The notes beneath the pieces are model-generated. The model worked only from the letters and a program-made list of their open reading frames with translations, searched no databases and was not told where the DNA came from. This document shows, one piece after another, positions 22,712 through 34,357 of a DNA stretch of 64,000 nucleotides. The translations under genes were made by a program, and so were the position numbers. Source of the stretch: Andrena cerasifolii (lineage: Eukaryota > Arthropoda > Insecta > Hymenoptera > Andrenidae); NCBI RefSeq assembly GCF_050908995.1, contig NC_135123.1, positions 10,292,001-10,356,000 on the forward strand. The letters run 5' to 3'. Every line of letters begins with the position of its first letter. Within the stretch, counting starts at the first letter, position 1.

Positions 22712-23700
22712 TAAGAACCTATATCTTCCTAACTATTACCCTTAAATAGGGTCGCTAGAAACCTTTAGGGTAGCGTGCACTGAAATTCACCCGTTCTTAC
22801 GAAGGTCTTCGCAAGTTACAAGCTCCTTGAGTACATAAATCCGACGAGCACGAGTGTAAAATTGTTGAGATTTGCTTAGCAGCAAAATTTTTAATTTTCT
22901 AATTCTGTACAGCTGCACTGGTTGACTTTACGAAGCCTCTGCCGAGAATTCTTCTTCGCTAATTAAAACATTCCCGTCTACTTTTCTCACTGCTGCTCCT
23001 TTATCAAAACTCGAGCCTTAATATTCGCAAGTTCACAGTGCCTAAATACTCGAAGGAATCGCTACAAGTTTCGCAAGAGTCGCCGCGAATCTTCGGCTCG
23101 TATACGTCGAGGAGGTTGCTACAATAAATTATGCAACGCCATTACGCGTAACAGCCAAACAAGCTGGCAAGCGTGTTAAGAGGGGCTTATTGAATCAACA
23201 TCATCTCGAAGTGCTTTGGGTGAAAGTATGGGAAAACACCGAGCGGAACCTGCCGCTACCAAGATCCCCCGGGGCGTGTCTCTCATAGACAGTTCGCATT
23301 TGGCAAATAGTCGGTGGGGGGACTCACGTACGGACGTGGCCGAAGTTTCCTCATCGAACAGTAAAGGTAACGATCGGATACACATGTAAAGAGGAAACAG
23401 ATATCTCGCTCGGGTAGATCGAGATATCCCCGGCCAACCCACAAAGTCGTTTACCAGCCAAGTTTCGACGAGCAGTTATACACAGCGACCAACACACGTA
23501 GGGAAAGTAAACCACCCGCGACTGTGTATACGCGATTAGGGCACGCAGCCAGGCTGACAGGCGAGAAAGGGAGACGGAGCAGCGAGAATGGGCAGCGGGA
23601 GAGGGATGGAATGACGTGGGAAGGGTGGTTGCAGACGGCAGCGAAAAGATCAGCGAGGGTGCATTAGCTTATTAGCGAGTCTGATGCTCTCTAAACCTGT
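22712..23700. other. Unique sequence and GC-richer block, possible regulatory DNA
   Basis: From 22960 to 23700 GC rises. Bases 23540-23660 are strongly purine-biased on the plus strand. One 88-codon minus frame (23176-23442) has no domain. Confidence 0.3.
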
Positions 23701-24629
23701 TACTCTGTAGAGTCTGCGTGTTTCTACTTGGTCTGGGACTATTCGTCGAATTTCTCTGTACTCCAGTGTCTATGCAGCTTCGCGTGTATGATTTTCTACA
23801 TTTTTATCATTATATTTGAATATCCGAAAGGTCTGGGTTAGGAAAAATATAGTTTGCGCTTCGTCAGCGTCCCTTTTGTGGAACGAACTTATTTAGTGGT
23901 GTTGCTGGTTTTTCCACAGCAACACGCTGCAATTTTTCCCTCCTCTACTTTCGCGTCAGTATTTACGAACACCGTGCACCGTTAGAGAAAACAGATGACT
24001 CGTTCCTTTTCCGAGATGAGAGCTTGCGGCAAAAATGGTCTGCCCTTAGGTATGCTGGACTTCGCAACTGTATCCTCCCCCTTTTCCTTTTTTTTCTTTT
24101 CTTTTTGAGGCGCAGCATATCCATCGCGAGGCCAAAGAATTACGGGACAGTATTAAACGTTGCTAGTGTCATTCTGGGTTTTTCCACGAACCAACATTTT
24201 TCCACCGTGAAAAGCGTCTCTTAATATGGAATTCCGAGTGAAGCTCGAATGAATGGCATTTAAACGGTAACGTAAGCTTAAATGCAACAATTTCTGCATT
24301 TATTTTAATCCCTCGTCAAATTGGAAACACGGATACACTTGTAAAATGATATAGTCCACATAAAAATGTAATTTCATTCGTACACATACCAAAGTAAGCT
24401 TTCATGTTATATTTCGCTCTCGTTTTGATCCACAATTCTAACTATTTTTATGGAAGCGATATTAATAAGTAACGAATAACCTAAGTGAGTTAATATCAAT
24501 TTTTCGACTCCAAAACTGATTATCGATGATATAAAATGTAGCTGGCTAAAATTCGAAATTATTTCTCCCTGAATGATGCCATATAGTAACAATTAGCATA
24601 CGTAGTTCAATATATATAAATATACTACT
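23701..24629. other. Unique sequence, no gene seen
   Basis: AT-rich after 24220. No element was recognised. Confidence 0.4.
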
Positions 24630-24785
24630 TAGCTTTATCTACTTTTGGGCTTCGCTCGGAATTTAAATTCTGATTTTTTTAAAGTAGTCACTTTCATCTG
24701 GATTAGCCAGGCATAATCAGCTGGGTTACATTTCGTGACCCGTTTCTAAGTGACAGTCAAACACACAAACAAACTTTCGGCCACC
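24630..24785 (+). repeat. Dispersed repeat, LINE-tail-like, copy 1
   Basis: ACTTAGCTTTA, then GGCTTCGCTCG, ATTCTGATTTT, ATCTGGATTAGCCAGGCATAAT and CATTTCGTGACC are shared in order with 40323-40520. A TATATATGCATAAA run follows at 24821. A conserved GGCTTCGCCCG phrase is common near the 3' ends of insect RTE-type LINEs; that assignment is inference. Confidence 0.6.
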
Positions 24786-24899
24786 TAAGAATTTGACTAC
24801 TTTGCCGGCCATTTTGGTGGTATATATGCATAAATTTTAAGTAAATAAAATTTACAAATTCAATGAAAAAATCCCGGCCCTCTATAGGTTAAGAGAAGA
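24786..24899. other. AT-rich spacer
   Basis: May include a simple-sequence tail of the preceding repeat. Confidence 0.3.
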
Positions 24900-25900
24900 C
24901 GAATCCATCTGGGCCCTATACCCCCCAGTCGCGGGCTAATATCAATTTCCTCGACGATATTTAAACTAACTCGAAAAAGGAGGAAGCCGCGCAAAATCTA
25001 CACAAGGGGACCGTCGCGATTCTTATCGAGGAAGGGGTTATGCCCCCGCGCGCGCGGCCCGACGCGGTGCGGTCCCAGCCTCGAGCCGGGCCCCGCAGCC
25101 GAAGAAGAAAAACGCGATACGATCTCGTTCCGGCCAGCAGGTCGCTCCACGGAGCCGTTCCTCTCTCGTAATTACAAAATTGCCTCTTTGAAAGATCCGC
25201 TCCGCGCTCCATTCTCTCTATTTTCTTTTCCATCGGCGTCGTTACCCGTCGTTTCTCGCCACCAGGCCCCCTTGGACCCTCTCGCCCCAGCCGCCCTCTC
25301 GCCGCTCCTCCTTTTTCCTCGGCGTCATCGCGAAATCGGCAACGCATTATCCCATCCTCTGCCTCCCTCCCTCCTTCGCCCCGATTACCCTGCCCTCTCG
25401 CTCCCTCGAATTCTCGCTCTTTCCCATCGTCCCCTTTCCCCGTTCTTTCGTCGCTCCTTCGCCGCCCGCTCTTTTTTCTCGCCCGGCTAGCCGCCTCCTC
25501 GTCGCTCGCCCTCCCGCTCGAGATCGGTCCTTATTTCGCTCGGGTTACCACGATGGGTAATTTTAACGCCCGGCCAGCCTTGCCGAACGACTTCATCCAA
25601 CGGAACACAGCCGTCCGCGATCCAGCGTCCCGGGGCCCGATCCTCGGCGATCGACGATCGTTTATCCACGTTCCCCCGTTTCGAGGAAGGTGTTGAACGT
25701 TCCTGCGGATCTCCGATCGCTCCTCGCCGCGGACCTCTCCAAATAGCCACTGCTTTGCATTTCATCCCTTTTGGGCGGCTAGCTGCGGGCCAAGGCTGCC
25801 CTCTGAGCGACGCCGTTATCGGTTTGCGTCGTGGGTACTGTACCTTGCGCAGATTCGGTCCTGAAATGATATAGCGGTGCAGTCACGGCAATGGGAGACG
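24900..25900. other. CpG-rich block with a 330-bp polypyrimidine core
   Basis: From about 25190 to 25520 the plus strand is overwhelmingly C and T in CTCC/TTCG-type units, flanked by CpG-dense sequence. The resulting Pro/Leu/Ser frame (25188-25490 plus) and the Arg-rich reverse frame (24961-25347 minus) are composition artefacts. Possible regulatory DNA or triplex-forming tract. Confidence 0.4.
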
Positions 25901-27540
25901 AATTTTATAGCGCTCTTAAATGCAGGGTTATTATAAAAGAAATAGACAGTTTCAACATCCTGTAGAAAATAAGGTTGACGATATTGAGACTAGACGTCCC
26001 TCGAGTGGATCTCGGGTTAATCACTGTATCTCTGGATGGTGCAATACAGAGGTTGATTCGCGCAGTACATTCTGCGCGCAAATATTCTCATACCTTCTTA
26101 AAAATCATTCTGTACTGGAAACTTGAGACCTGCATGGGGGGAATGCGCTGTAAAGTAAAGCATCAGCCTGTGTGGCCTTTACTTGCTTTTCAAATGAAAC
26201 CACGGTTGCAAGGAAATTGCGCACACCCGCTTATGAAAAGTACATATTTTAAGAAACGCGAAAGAACGAAGGAGGAAACTGCAGTGCGCGCGGCATGGAA
26301 ATTTATCTCCCCGTATCTAAATCCATTAAAATGAAAATTAAGAATAGAAAACAGGACAAGGAAGTTGTTCGATATGATCTTTATGAACGAAACTTAATTG
26401 CCGGATGCGCACGTGAAATAGCGAAAGGGAGAAGATGTATTAAGCTGTAAAAATTAGGAAACCATTATAATTGCAGCTTCACTCTTACGCGAATGTATAA
26501 GCAGACGATACTGGCGCTGATAACGAAAAATTCGTGGAAGACTCTGCTAACTAATAATTAACCACAAGGATTGAATTTTCTGCAGCCTGGTTTCAATAAT
26601 GAAGCCTCGTTTCTATAAAATGCTGGCGATGTGAGAAAACTTAGCCGTTTTAAAACGAAGTGTAGGTATAACAACTGCTATAAAAGGATCAGCACTTAAC
26701 GATTAATCATCACACAAATATGCAGTGCATTGAATGCGGCATTGTAACGATGATCAATCATTTCCTGATTTCAAAGCAAGCTTCTTCGAATATCGCGTCT
26801 TTTAACAATTCTCGTCGATTCAACATCTACGAGGTCTGTAGAATTTACTCGCAGAGTTTCAAACAGGACTCCTACGCGTTATACTTAGGTATGAATTCAT
26901 TATTTATTTATTTAGAACGTTCATATTTTTTCACCACATTATTCAGTACCTGCTAGTCCTCACTCACAGTTAAGTACTAATAACATACGAAATATCATTG
27001 ATTCCACAGCACTAATTCTATGCAAACAGTTACCCATATAGTTCCCCAATTAGTATTATAAATCCTTTTTTAAGATTAACTTTACTGTTTTACAGAAGAT
27101 TAAAATTATTATTGATTTGAATAATTACATTAATTGTATGTATAAATCAATGATGACGAGATGCTATTCGAGAAAGAACATTCCAAGGTTTTCATTGTCT
27201 TACAGTAACAAAATTAACAAAAATAAGAATAATTTTATTCATTATTTCAGAAATATTTATTCTTATTGCATTCTTTTGAACATATTTTCACAGGTAGGTA
27301 TATTACTCCTGGAATCGAAATTGGTATAAATTGACCCCCAAACCTGAATTTAATCCTTATAATACTCCACTTCTTAATTAAATTATTTTAATTTATTCGA
27401 TTAAACGAAGGCATTGCTCATTATTAAATACTAAATTAATATCAATTAATACTATATAGTGCCCATAACTGTACACTTTAACATAGTCTCTCGCTTGCAA
27501 AAAATCTCCCCACTGTTCGTTCCTACAAAAGCACATCCTC
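25901..27540. other. AT-rich unique stretch
   Basis: Frames up to 119 codons (25975-26334) show no domain. A weak recursive-splice-like site lies inside at 27294. Confidence 0.4.
27271..27300 (+). promoter_or_regulatory. Weak recursive-splice-like site
   Basis: A T-rich run and CAG (27291-27293) are joined directly to GTAGGT (27294-27299). The donor half departs from the GTAAGT consensus and no nearby second donor stands out, so chance is likely. Confidence 0.15.
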
Positions 27541-28450
27541 GTCGCGTAATGCAAGACCCCCCCAAAACGCCGAAAGCGAGGAACGATCTCCGTTACCTCG
27601 CTCCTGCGCCCAAACACGCTCGGCACTCCATAGCAAGCTCGTTTCCCCCATTAGTTCCGAAAGTGCCAATTAAAATGCATATGTCGATCGATTCGCGGGC
27701 CAGCAACGATGAAATTCACCATCGGGCGGACCACTCCTTTCCCACCCAGCGGATCCCCGTGATCCGGCGATCGTGGCGGCGATTAAAGTTATGCTTTTAA
27801 TTACCCAGCTGGCCAGGCGAAGTTCAAACGGTTTCCCAAATCGTCGAGGGCCGATAATCACGCGGCCCTCGAGCGGATACATGATCGGCGGCGGCCAAAG
27901 AGAACGAACGAGCCGGGTAACCGGTGTCTGTTAGTCGTAAAGGCGAATCATTAACCTCGGTGCGCGGAATTCCCCCCGGCGGGCGACTCAACACCTGTTT
28001 CAAAGGTGGCTCTTCCTGCTGCTACGCAGGTCACGCTCCGCGCGCCTCGCGCTTCTTCCTCTTTCTTCTTCGCCTCCTCCTGCCTTCTCGCCTCTCACAG
28101 TCGCTCCGGCGACGTTCCCCGTGCTTCTTTCCCTGTCCCGGCGGAGTTCGAGGTCGTCCCACGTCCGTGATAATCCAACTAATTTCGCCAGGGTTCCCAA
28201 GGAGAGAGCTTCGTGGAACAGCTGGAGGTAGGGGGCAGGGAAAAATGAACGAAATTCGGCTAATTCGTGACGTATCAAACCAACCGTCAGGCGTTAACGA
28301 CCTTTGCGCTCCGTTTCTTTTCGCGGTGGCAAAAACAGGCCGAAGAACGCCAGCTGCCCGACGCTCAACGTCGGCGGATCGACACGCTGCGGATTGTACT
28401 TATTTTCCTCTCTTATGTCACAATTGGTGACGTGGAATTTTTATTGGCCT
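27541..28450. other. CpG-rich noncoding block, possible regulatory DNA
   Basis: CpG-dense, with a pyrimidine-rich segment at 28040-28140 (CTTCTTCCTCTTTCTTCTTC and similar) ending in CTCTCACAG, which could act as a splice acceptor. The 168-codon frame 27924-28430 overlaps minus frames and has no domain. Confidence 0.35.
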
Positions 28451-28636
28451 GCATTCAGGGGTGGTTGGTTGATGAATGCTTTTTTTTTGAGGGGGTTTTT
28501 GCGTGGTTGGTTTAGTACAGTGGTGTACTTACAGCGACGCGAATGTTGGTTGTGTCTTGGATGCGATTGTGTATGATCGATGAAGGTGGAACAGAAATTT
28601 GTAATGCGAGGTAATGTGCATTTTACATTTTAACCC
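28451..28636. other. Unique sequence
   Basis: Nothing supportable was seen. Confidence 0.35.
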
Positions 28637-28640
28637 TTAA

Positions 28641-28830
28641 GGGGATGGTGGGGTTTGCATTGCCGATTTTTCAGTTTTCACCCGATTTCATGATTTTTTT
28701 TCCAGGCGACGAGAATAGATATGGTATTTTGGTGCTTTGTATAGGTACGCTTTTAGGTGCCAAAGAAATCGAAGTTTAGAAAATATTGACCTGATTTTGG
28801 TAGGGGCGAAATTAAAGAAATGTTTGGTTC
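28641..28830 (+). mobile_element. Isolated end of a TTAAGGGG-type (piggyBac-like) element
   Basis: TTAA at 28637-28640 is followed by GGGGATGGTGGGGTTTGC. The body resembles other such elements in style but no right end was found. The end coordinate is approximate. Confidence 0.35.
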
Positions 28831-29679
28831 AATTTTCTTAGGCAAGTCAGCAAGGATAACTCTGATGCTTATACGTTATTATATTTATTCGTTCGCTCGT
28901 GACTTATTTTATTTGCACGCATTTATCCCTTTTAAAAGGTTTGCGAAGCTTGTGGTGACGAAAATAAAAGCTAAATAATACACAGATGCACGTGTCGTGT
29001 TCCAAATGTTGGAAAATATGAAAACGATAATTTGAAACAGCGTAAGGAGAGAAGGATTATATAACCGTATAATTTCCCGCGTTAATCTCCACGGTAATTA
29101 GCCATTTAAATACGAACGTATTAGCCCCTGTAAATTTAGCTAATTAAGAAAATATTATGGCATGGGAACAACGGGAAGCGGACGAATTATCCCCGACCCC
29201 TCGATATCCTAAAAGATTGAGAAACGGATTAATTTATGCTAAAAACAATTTCAATTTTGCTTCTTGCAGCAGAATTTCCATTAATAGAATATGTATACAC
29301 ACACCTATGTGTATGCCAGTCGATTACGTAATTAAATTGATTAAACAGGTAATCTTACTTATTCACTTTTCCTCATATTCCAACTAACAGATTAAACTCT
29401 GCTAATGACTTCTACATTTATCCATTCCAGACGGTCTTGAATATGCACCCTTCGACCCACGATATTTATAAAAAATGAAACTTATATTTTTTATTATTTA
29501 TTATCCTTGGCTTTCGGCTTAGAGTAGCTTCCGCTTATATCACCCCTTAGCCTCTACGCTTACATCTACATACATTTGTCTTTCCACTTACATATACCTT
29601 TACATTTATCTCTACATTAACTATTTCTCCGTCCACACTTCCCTCTTTGAATATATTCCATCAGTCTTACAAACTTATA
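28831..29679. other. AT-rich unique sequence with a pyrimidine-rich repeat
   Basis: From 29540 to 29670 the plus strand repeats loose CTACATT/TTACATT units of simple-sequence type. No gene was seen. Confidence 0.4.
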
Positions 29680-29848
29680 CACTGCGTTCCATATAAGAGC
29701 GTACCAACGCTACCGATTTGCGACCGATCTGCGCAGCTCCCACGGATCTGACACACGCGATTGGTCGCAGCACTTTCCCTGCCGGTTTACTACCAATCAA
29801 CAGTGTATCCCTGCGCGAAACGAGTACGCTCTAATGTGGAACGCAGTT
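29680..29848. mobile_element. Tc1/mariner-like MITE (169 bp)
   Basis: A TA lies on each side (29678-29679, 29849-29850). The ends are CACTGCGTTCCATATAAGAG and, inverted, AACTGCGTTCCACATTAGAG, running on through CGTAC. The inside is CpG-rich with no frame. Superfamily is inferred from the TA target only. Confidence 0.72.
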
Positions 29849-29865
29849 TAGGTAGGTACTTATAA

Positions 29866-30057
29866 ACACAAATAAAAATAAAGTATAAACTTATACTCTT
29901 CACTCTATGCTACTTAATCTACTTTGGTTGCACTCTACCTTTGGCATTCGTCCCTGACAAGACCCCCATTGAAATCAACGATATTGAAACCAAACTCGAA
30001 GAAAGGGTAGCAGAAACTATGAAGAGCTTAGCACAACTAGCATTTCTCGACAATTAA
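29866..30057 (+). other. Open frame without ATG, possible exon or coding remnant
   Basis: A 64-codon frame with no ATG ends at TAA (30055-30057). A C/T-rich run of about 70 bases ends in ACAAG at 29957-29961 and could be a splice acceptor. The remaining 31 codons are charged and well mixed, starting TPIEINDIETK and ending AQLAFLDN, with no low complexity. The family is not recognised. It could equally be a chance frame or transposon remnant. Confidence 0.15.
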
Positions 30058-30099
30058 GTAAAGTCAACGCTCTTTAAAACTCTACCAAAAATCCGAAAC

Positions 30100-30381
30100 A
30101 TGATGGCACGAAGCACGTTAATATTCATGGGGTACGTGGCAAGCGTCGTTCAGGCCTCGCACCCTCCCCTATCCGACGTCCCCATAAACACTCTAAGCAT
30201 CTCCAGAACCCCTCGAGAACCGACAAGATCCACGAATTGTCTGCGCCCCGTGCCGCTGGAAATTGATCAGTGCCGTCGGTCGTGTTATCATAGCGTTCGC
30301 CACGGACACCAAAGTGGTGCGTGCTGGGTAACGCGGACGTTGCGGCTCAGCCGGAAGGATGAAGCGAAGGAAAGGAAGTAG
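30100..30381 (+). CDS. Hypothetical small secreted-like protein (93 codons), doubtful
   Basis: The ATG has a good insect context (GAAACATGATGG). Residues 1-19 (MMARSTLIFMGYVASVVQA) could act as a signal peptide: Arg at position 4, a hydrophobic stretch, then Ala before a possible cleavage site. The mature part has four Cys, in a C-x(3)-C-x(12)-C arrangement preceded by one more, and a basic tail. No known family is recognised. The frame lies at the start of a CpG-rich block, where open frames arise by chance, and no splice or poly(A) evidence supports it. It may belong with the frame just upstream. Confidence 0.15.
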   Translation: MMARSTLIFMGYVASVVQASHPPLSDVPINTLSISRTPREPTRSTNCLRPVPLEIDQCRRSCYHSVRHGHQSGACWVTRTLRLSRKDEAKERK

Positions 30382-30760
30382 TCGCGTGGGCAGGCTGGCG
30401 TGGAACGCGATACCGCGATCGATACTTCCACTGGCCAGTTAAAGCTGACGATGATGAAGGGTGAACGGCGAACGATACCGACAGGAGACAGCGACGCCGA
30501 CAACGTAACATGGCTTCTAGTGTCGAATATCTCAGGAGGGTTCGCGCGGGTTCCCTGCGACGCTGCTCGCCGCTCCCCCGGGAGGTTTCACGACCAGTTT
30601 CGCCCTTAGCCTCCAGCCCTGCCCACTGGCATCTATTTATGTGTTTACTCGCGCGAGCAAGACGGCCGCGACTATTTATGCCCCGTGTCGCCTCGGGTTT
30701 TATGAAACGCCTCGGAGAATGCTGGGGAAACGGCGCGATCGGGATTAAATCATGATGATG
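30382..30760. other. CpG-rich noncoding block, possible regulatory DNA
   Basis: CpG-dense continuation with short frames only. It ends in CATAAA/TTTATG-type motifs common in homeodomain-bound enhancers, which is weak evidence. Confidence 0.3.
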
Positions 30761-30884
30761 GTAGGGATAGTAATAGATTCGAGTGGATTCATTCAGTTTG
30801 ATTAAATTACTGATATTTGCGATGAAATTTATTTCAAATTAAATTGTTGCTGTAAATTATTTCCGGCCAGATCGTTTTCATAGC

Positions 30885-30963
30885 ATCATCATTTATTATT
30901 ATTACTATTAATGGTGATATTATATGTCCCATTAATAATAGTAACTAATTATTAATGATGTGA
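30885..30963. repeat. AT-rich imperfect hairpin
   Basis: ATCATCATTTATTA with ACTATTAATGG is mirrored by CCCATTAATAATAGT and TTATTAATGATGTGAT around an 11-base centre. Low complexity; no known microRNA seed was recognised. Confidence 0.4.
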
Positions 30964-32604
30964 TACAAACGGGAAGTTAATAAATAGAGAAACTAAAGCT
31001 AATTTGGGAAATGTGTAGGGGCGAAATTGACTAAAAAAAAAATTTCCGATATGGGGATTGAAATTCTTCGCGTTGCACCATGTGCGGAAATCCTTTAGCT
31101 GTAGCTGTTAACCATGCTCGCCGAACGCCTATATGCGTTCACCGCACAGACTGTGTGGCACTGGCCGAATGCATAATAAACGTTTTATCTGGACTAGGTT
31201 TGCAACATGTATACTGCTTAACCTCGCCTTTGTATTGCGCCTATTTATATTAATCTCTATGTTTCCTTTTATGACGCATTAATATTTAATATGTATGCGC
31301 CACTGATGCAATAAAGATCCACTATTATTATATGCGCCCGAAGCACCCGAAGGATTGAATCTAACTCTTGTTTACTATATTTGCTGTCGCTGGAGATTTT
31401 TAAAAATCGCGATAGATCACTAATCAAATAAATGCGCAAATAAGTTCTCAATATGTCCCTAGGCTACCTGATTTCAAATTGTTAAAAAGTGAGCTTCCAT
31501 TGTTCTCACAATGTGAAATGAAAAATGATGTTGATCCATTACGAGAAATTAAATTGAGCTTGAAGTTTCGGTGAATCTCGTTGCAACGAGAGAGATAATG
31601 AATAGGGAAGTTAAATAATACGAAAATTAAATAAACGAAACACTAGCATGTTCTATCAGACTTCGGTCAATCCAATTAGAGTGGAAAATATCGGTGAATG
31701 CGATGAATGTATAATGTGCTCTGCGTTTATCTCTTCTGTTGCTGGAAATACAAACTACAACGGTTATAATTATTATAAATTAATCATTTTATGATAAATG
31801 TACATTACAAATGTAGTATGAATACTAAATTGTTTAATTTCCGCCGTTCCTTTTAGAAATACTGAACAGACTTATTATTATTTATGTAAAATGCTTTAGT
31901 GTCGTTTGTTATTTAAAAGGATTGATTTCTATACAAGAGAATTAATACGATCAATACTAGGTGTACTGGATAAACAATCATTAAATTTAATTAAAGAGTA
32001 AGGTACACGGTGGTGCTGTTTCTACTTGCACTGACTATTGCGTAGCTAGCTTTTCAGTTTTTATCTCTGTGCCCCACGCACTGCTCTTTCGCTCGTTTAC
32101 TTTTTTCCGTAATATTCATCCCTATTTTGATGTATAAAAATTGAATATTCAACAACGCAAAAAAGTACTATTATTTTAACCCTACCCAAAGTGATTTTTT
32201 ATTTTTATTCCTTTTTTTAATCTGATGCAGTTCGCAGTACCGAATCTAATCTTGGTTGAAAGTTCACGTGTGTTTAAATAATTTTCATTACACTCCATGT
32301 AAATATCTAGCTGTTCTGCTTTCGTATGAGAAAACTGAGCTGAATGTTCCCTAGACTTCAATAAAAGGTAGGTTTGTGTTTTAAATATAATTTAAAAAGT
32401 CGAGTTAACTCGTCATTTAAACACACGCCTTCTCTTTCTGCGAAATGAGTAGGAAATGAGTTACACAAAATAACTCATCGCAAAAACAAAAGTCTACTGT
32501 CCTGCAACAATAGGAAACATCTTACATATTAACTCTTATGCAGCAATTACGATCATCAAAACGTGTCATTTTTGTAATCATTCGCAAATGCACATTTCAT
32601 ACGA
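30964..32604. other. Long AT-rich unique stretch
   Basis: No gene, element or RNA was seen. Confidence 0.45.
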
Positions 32605-32631
32605 CAATTTTGTCAAAAAACGACAAAATTG
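32605..32631. repeat. Short perfect hairpin
   Basis: CAATTTTGTC and GACAAAATTG are separated by seven bases. There is no T-run beside it that would suggest a function. Confidence 0.5.
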
Positions 32632-32655
32632 CCAATGCTAGTAAAAGTCATAAAA

Positions 32656-32893
32656 CAGTATTTCTCAACCTTTTGTGAGTCGCGATTCCCTTTTATAATA
32701 TTCAAAAAACCTACGAACCGCCCCCATCCTCCCCCCATACAAGGTACCGTAAATTTAAGAAGGTAAAGAAAACACATTAAAAACAGGTATTTCAGATTGT
32801 GATTCTAACTTAATAATATTTAAAAAAAAAGGCTTAAAAAACCGTGGCGACTCCCCAGAAAACACTTTGCGTTTCACAGGTTGGGAATCACTG
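32656..32893. mobile_element. hAT-like MITE (238 bp)
   Basis: The target duplication is TCATAAAA (32648-32655) and TCGTAAAA (32894-32901), 7 of 8 identical. The ends are CAGTATTTCTCAACCT and, inverted, CAGTGATTCCCAACCT. The CAGTG...CTCAACC terminus and 8-bp duplication place it in hAT. A GAGTCGCGATTCCC / GGGGAGTCGCCACGG phrase follows each end. It has no transposase. Confidence 0.88.
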
Positions 32894-33039
32894 TCGTAAA
32901 ATGTTCCAAAAGCTAGAATTCCATCATTCACAGACATCCCTCAAACGTTCGCATACCTCGCGCCCAAAGAAGCCCAACTATTCCAAACGCCAGCTCCACC
33001 ATCCGCATCGCAGAGTCTGAACCTATAGCACCCATCCTT

Positions 33040-33410
33040 CTATAATCCAAACAAAGTATGCAAAACGCTGGGCCGAAGCGATAGACCGCAGCCGGCCAGC
33101 CGAAAGGCGCTGGTCCCGATGCAAATAATTGTCCTCGATGTCCCGATGCGACGTGTTTCCATAGCTCCCAGGTGATTAATCGGCCTCACACGGCCGACTA
33201 CCTTGTACTTCGGCCGACTTGTATACCGAGGCGAAGGGGAACAGGACCAGGACGTGGCAGACGGGCGATTTTTTGCACGAGATCGCTCCGTCATCGTAGA
33301 AGGCGGCACCTCTGATCTGCCTCTGGTCCAGAGGCTCAGGGGGCTTCCCATAATCACCTACGATCCTCTCTCGCGCCGGGGGCGATCTTACCACCATGAA
33401 AACAGTAAGC

Positions 33411-33444
<34 letters not shown>

Positions 33445-33960
33445 GAGAGGGAGTGGAAGAGGGAAAGGTTGGGACGAGCGAGAAGGAAAGAGGACAGTCT
33501 GGAATCCGCGGCCTCCGTCGTTGTCTGGCAAGGTCGCGAATTTTTTTGCTCGTCCCTCCAGCCACGTCCTCGATCTCTGTTTTCATCCCCCCCCCCCGCC
33601 CTCCTGCGAGCGTTACCAAGACCCTCTGCACGGCCGCTCGACCCGTCGACTTTATTGGAGCATTGCTTCTGCGGTATTTATTGCGGTAATTAAATAGAGG
33701 GACTCGCTCCCGCGGCCAATTGGAACGCGTCGCTGACACTTTATGCCGATGGTAATTGGGATTATCTGCTGTGTAAGGACGGACTTGCGTGAGGTCGGCG
33801 GGGTTCCGATTCCCTATGACGAATTGGATAGGTGTGATTCACGATTAACGCGCGTTCGTGTTTCTTCGACCAAAAGCCGTCTGGCCTTTTCTGTCTTGCT
33901 TATTCGGACGTACATAATTAAATGGAGGAACTGCAGCAATTATATTTGTTGATTGGATGT
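33040..33960. other. CpG-rich block with GA repeat and C tract
   Basis: CpG-dense, with the (GA)n run listed below and an 11-C run at 33587-33597. Frames of 74-187 codons overlap on both strands (largest 33176-33739 minus) and are compositional. Possible regulatory DNA. Confidence 0.4.
33411..33450. repeat. (GA)n microsatellite
   Basis: GAGAGA repeats run for about 24 bases, then on with AAAG and TGAG interruptions. GAGA runs can bind GAGA factor in flies; any role here is inference. Confidence 0.95.
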
Positions 33961-34357
33961 TGATGGGCACACGTTTCGCTCTTTTTATGCTATTTAGGAT
34001 TGTTATCTACTTTTTATATCTTGTTGCCATTCTTCGACGTTTTCGATGCGCATTTATTTTACGATTTGCTTATTACGTTTTGCCCTTGTCTCTTGGTTTT
34101 GGCTCTGCGTTGGGTCGTTTGGAAGGAGTCGGGAAATAGTGCCTCCGAATGACTATTTATGACTTATTTTGACTTATTTTGAACACAGTCCAAGCTCAGA
34201 TTTCACTTTGTACCTTGTCGCTTTGGCGACTCTTTGCTAACGTAGTAGCCGAGCATCCAAAGAGTCGTTTAAACGAAATAAAATCAATAAACACTTCAGT
34301 TTCTGTATTTCGTGTAAGATCTCCGTAAAACTATTGCCAAGCAATTAACGAGATTCT
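33961..34357. other. Unique sequence
   Basis: A small tandem of GACTTATTTT occurs at 34160-34181. No gene was seen. Confidence 0.4.

Noticed and set aside
27291..27297. CAGGTAG as a Zelda-type early-activator site
   Set aside because: The heptamer occurs only about as often as chance in this window (also near 35727 and 54190).
30885..30963. microRNA precursor
   Set aside because: It is nearly all A/T with low complexity, and no known microRNA seed is present.
33176..33739. 187-codon minus-strand frame
   Set aside because: Much of it is the reverse of the GA microsatellite, giving a Ser/Leu low-complexity run.
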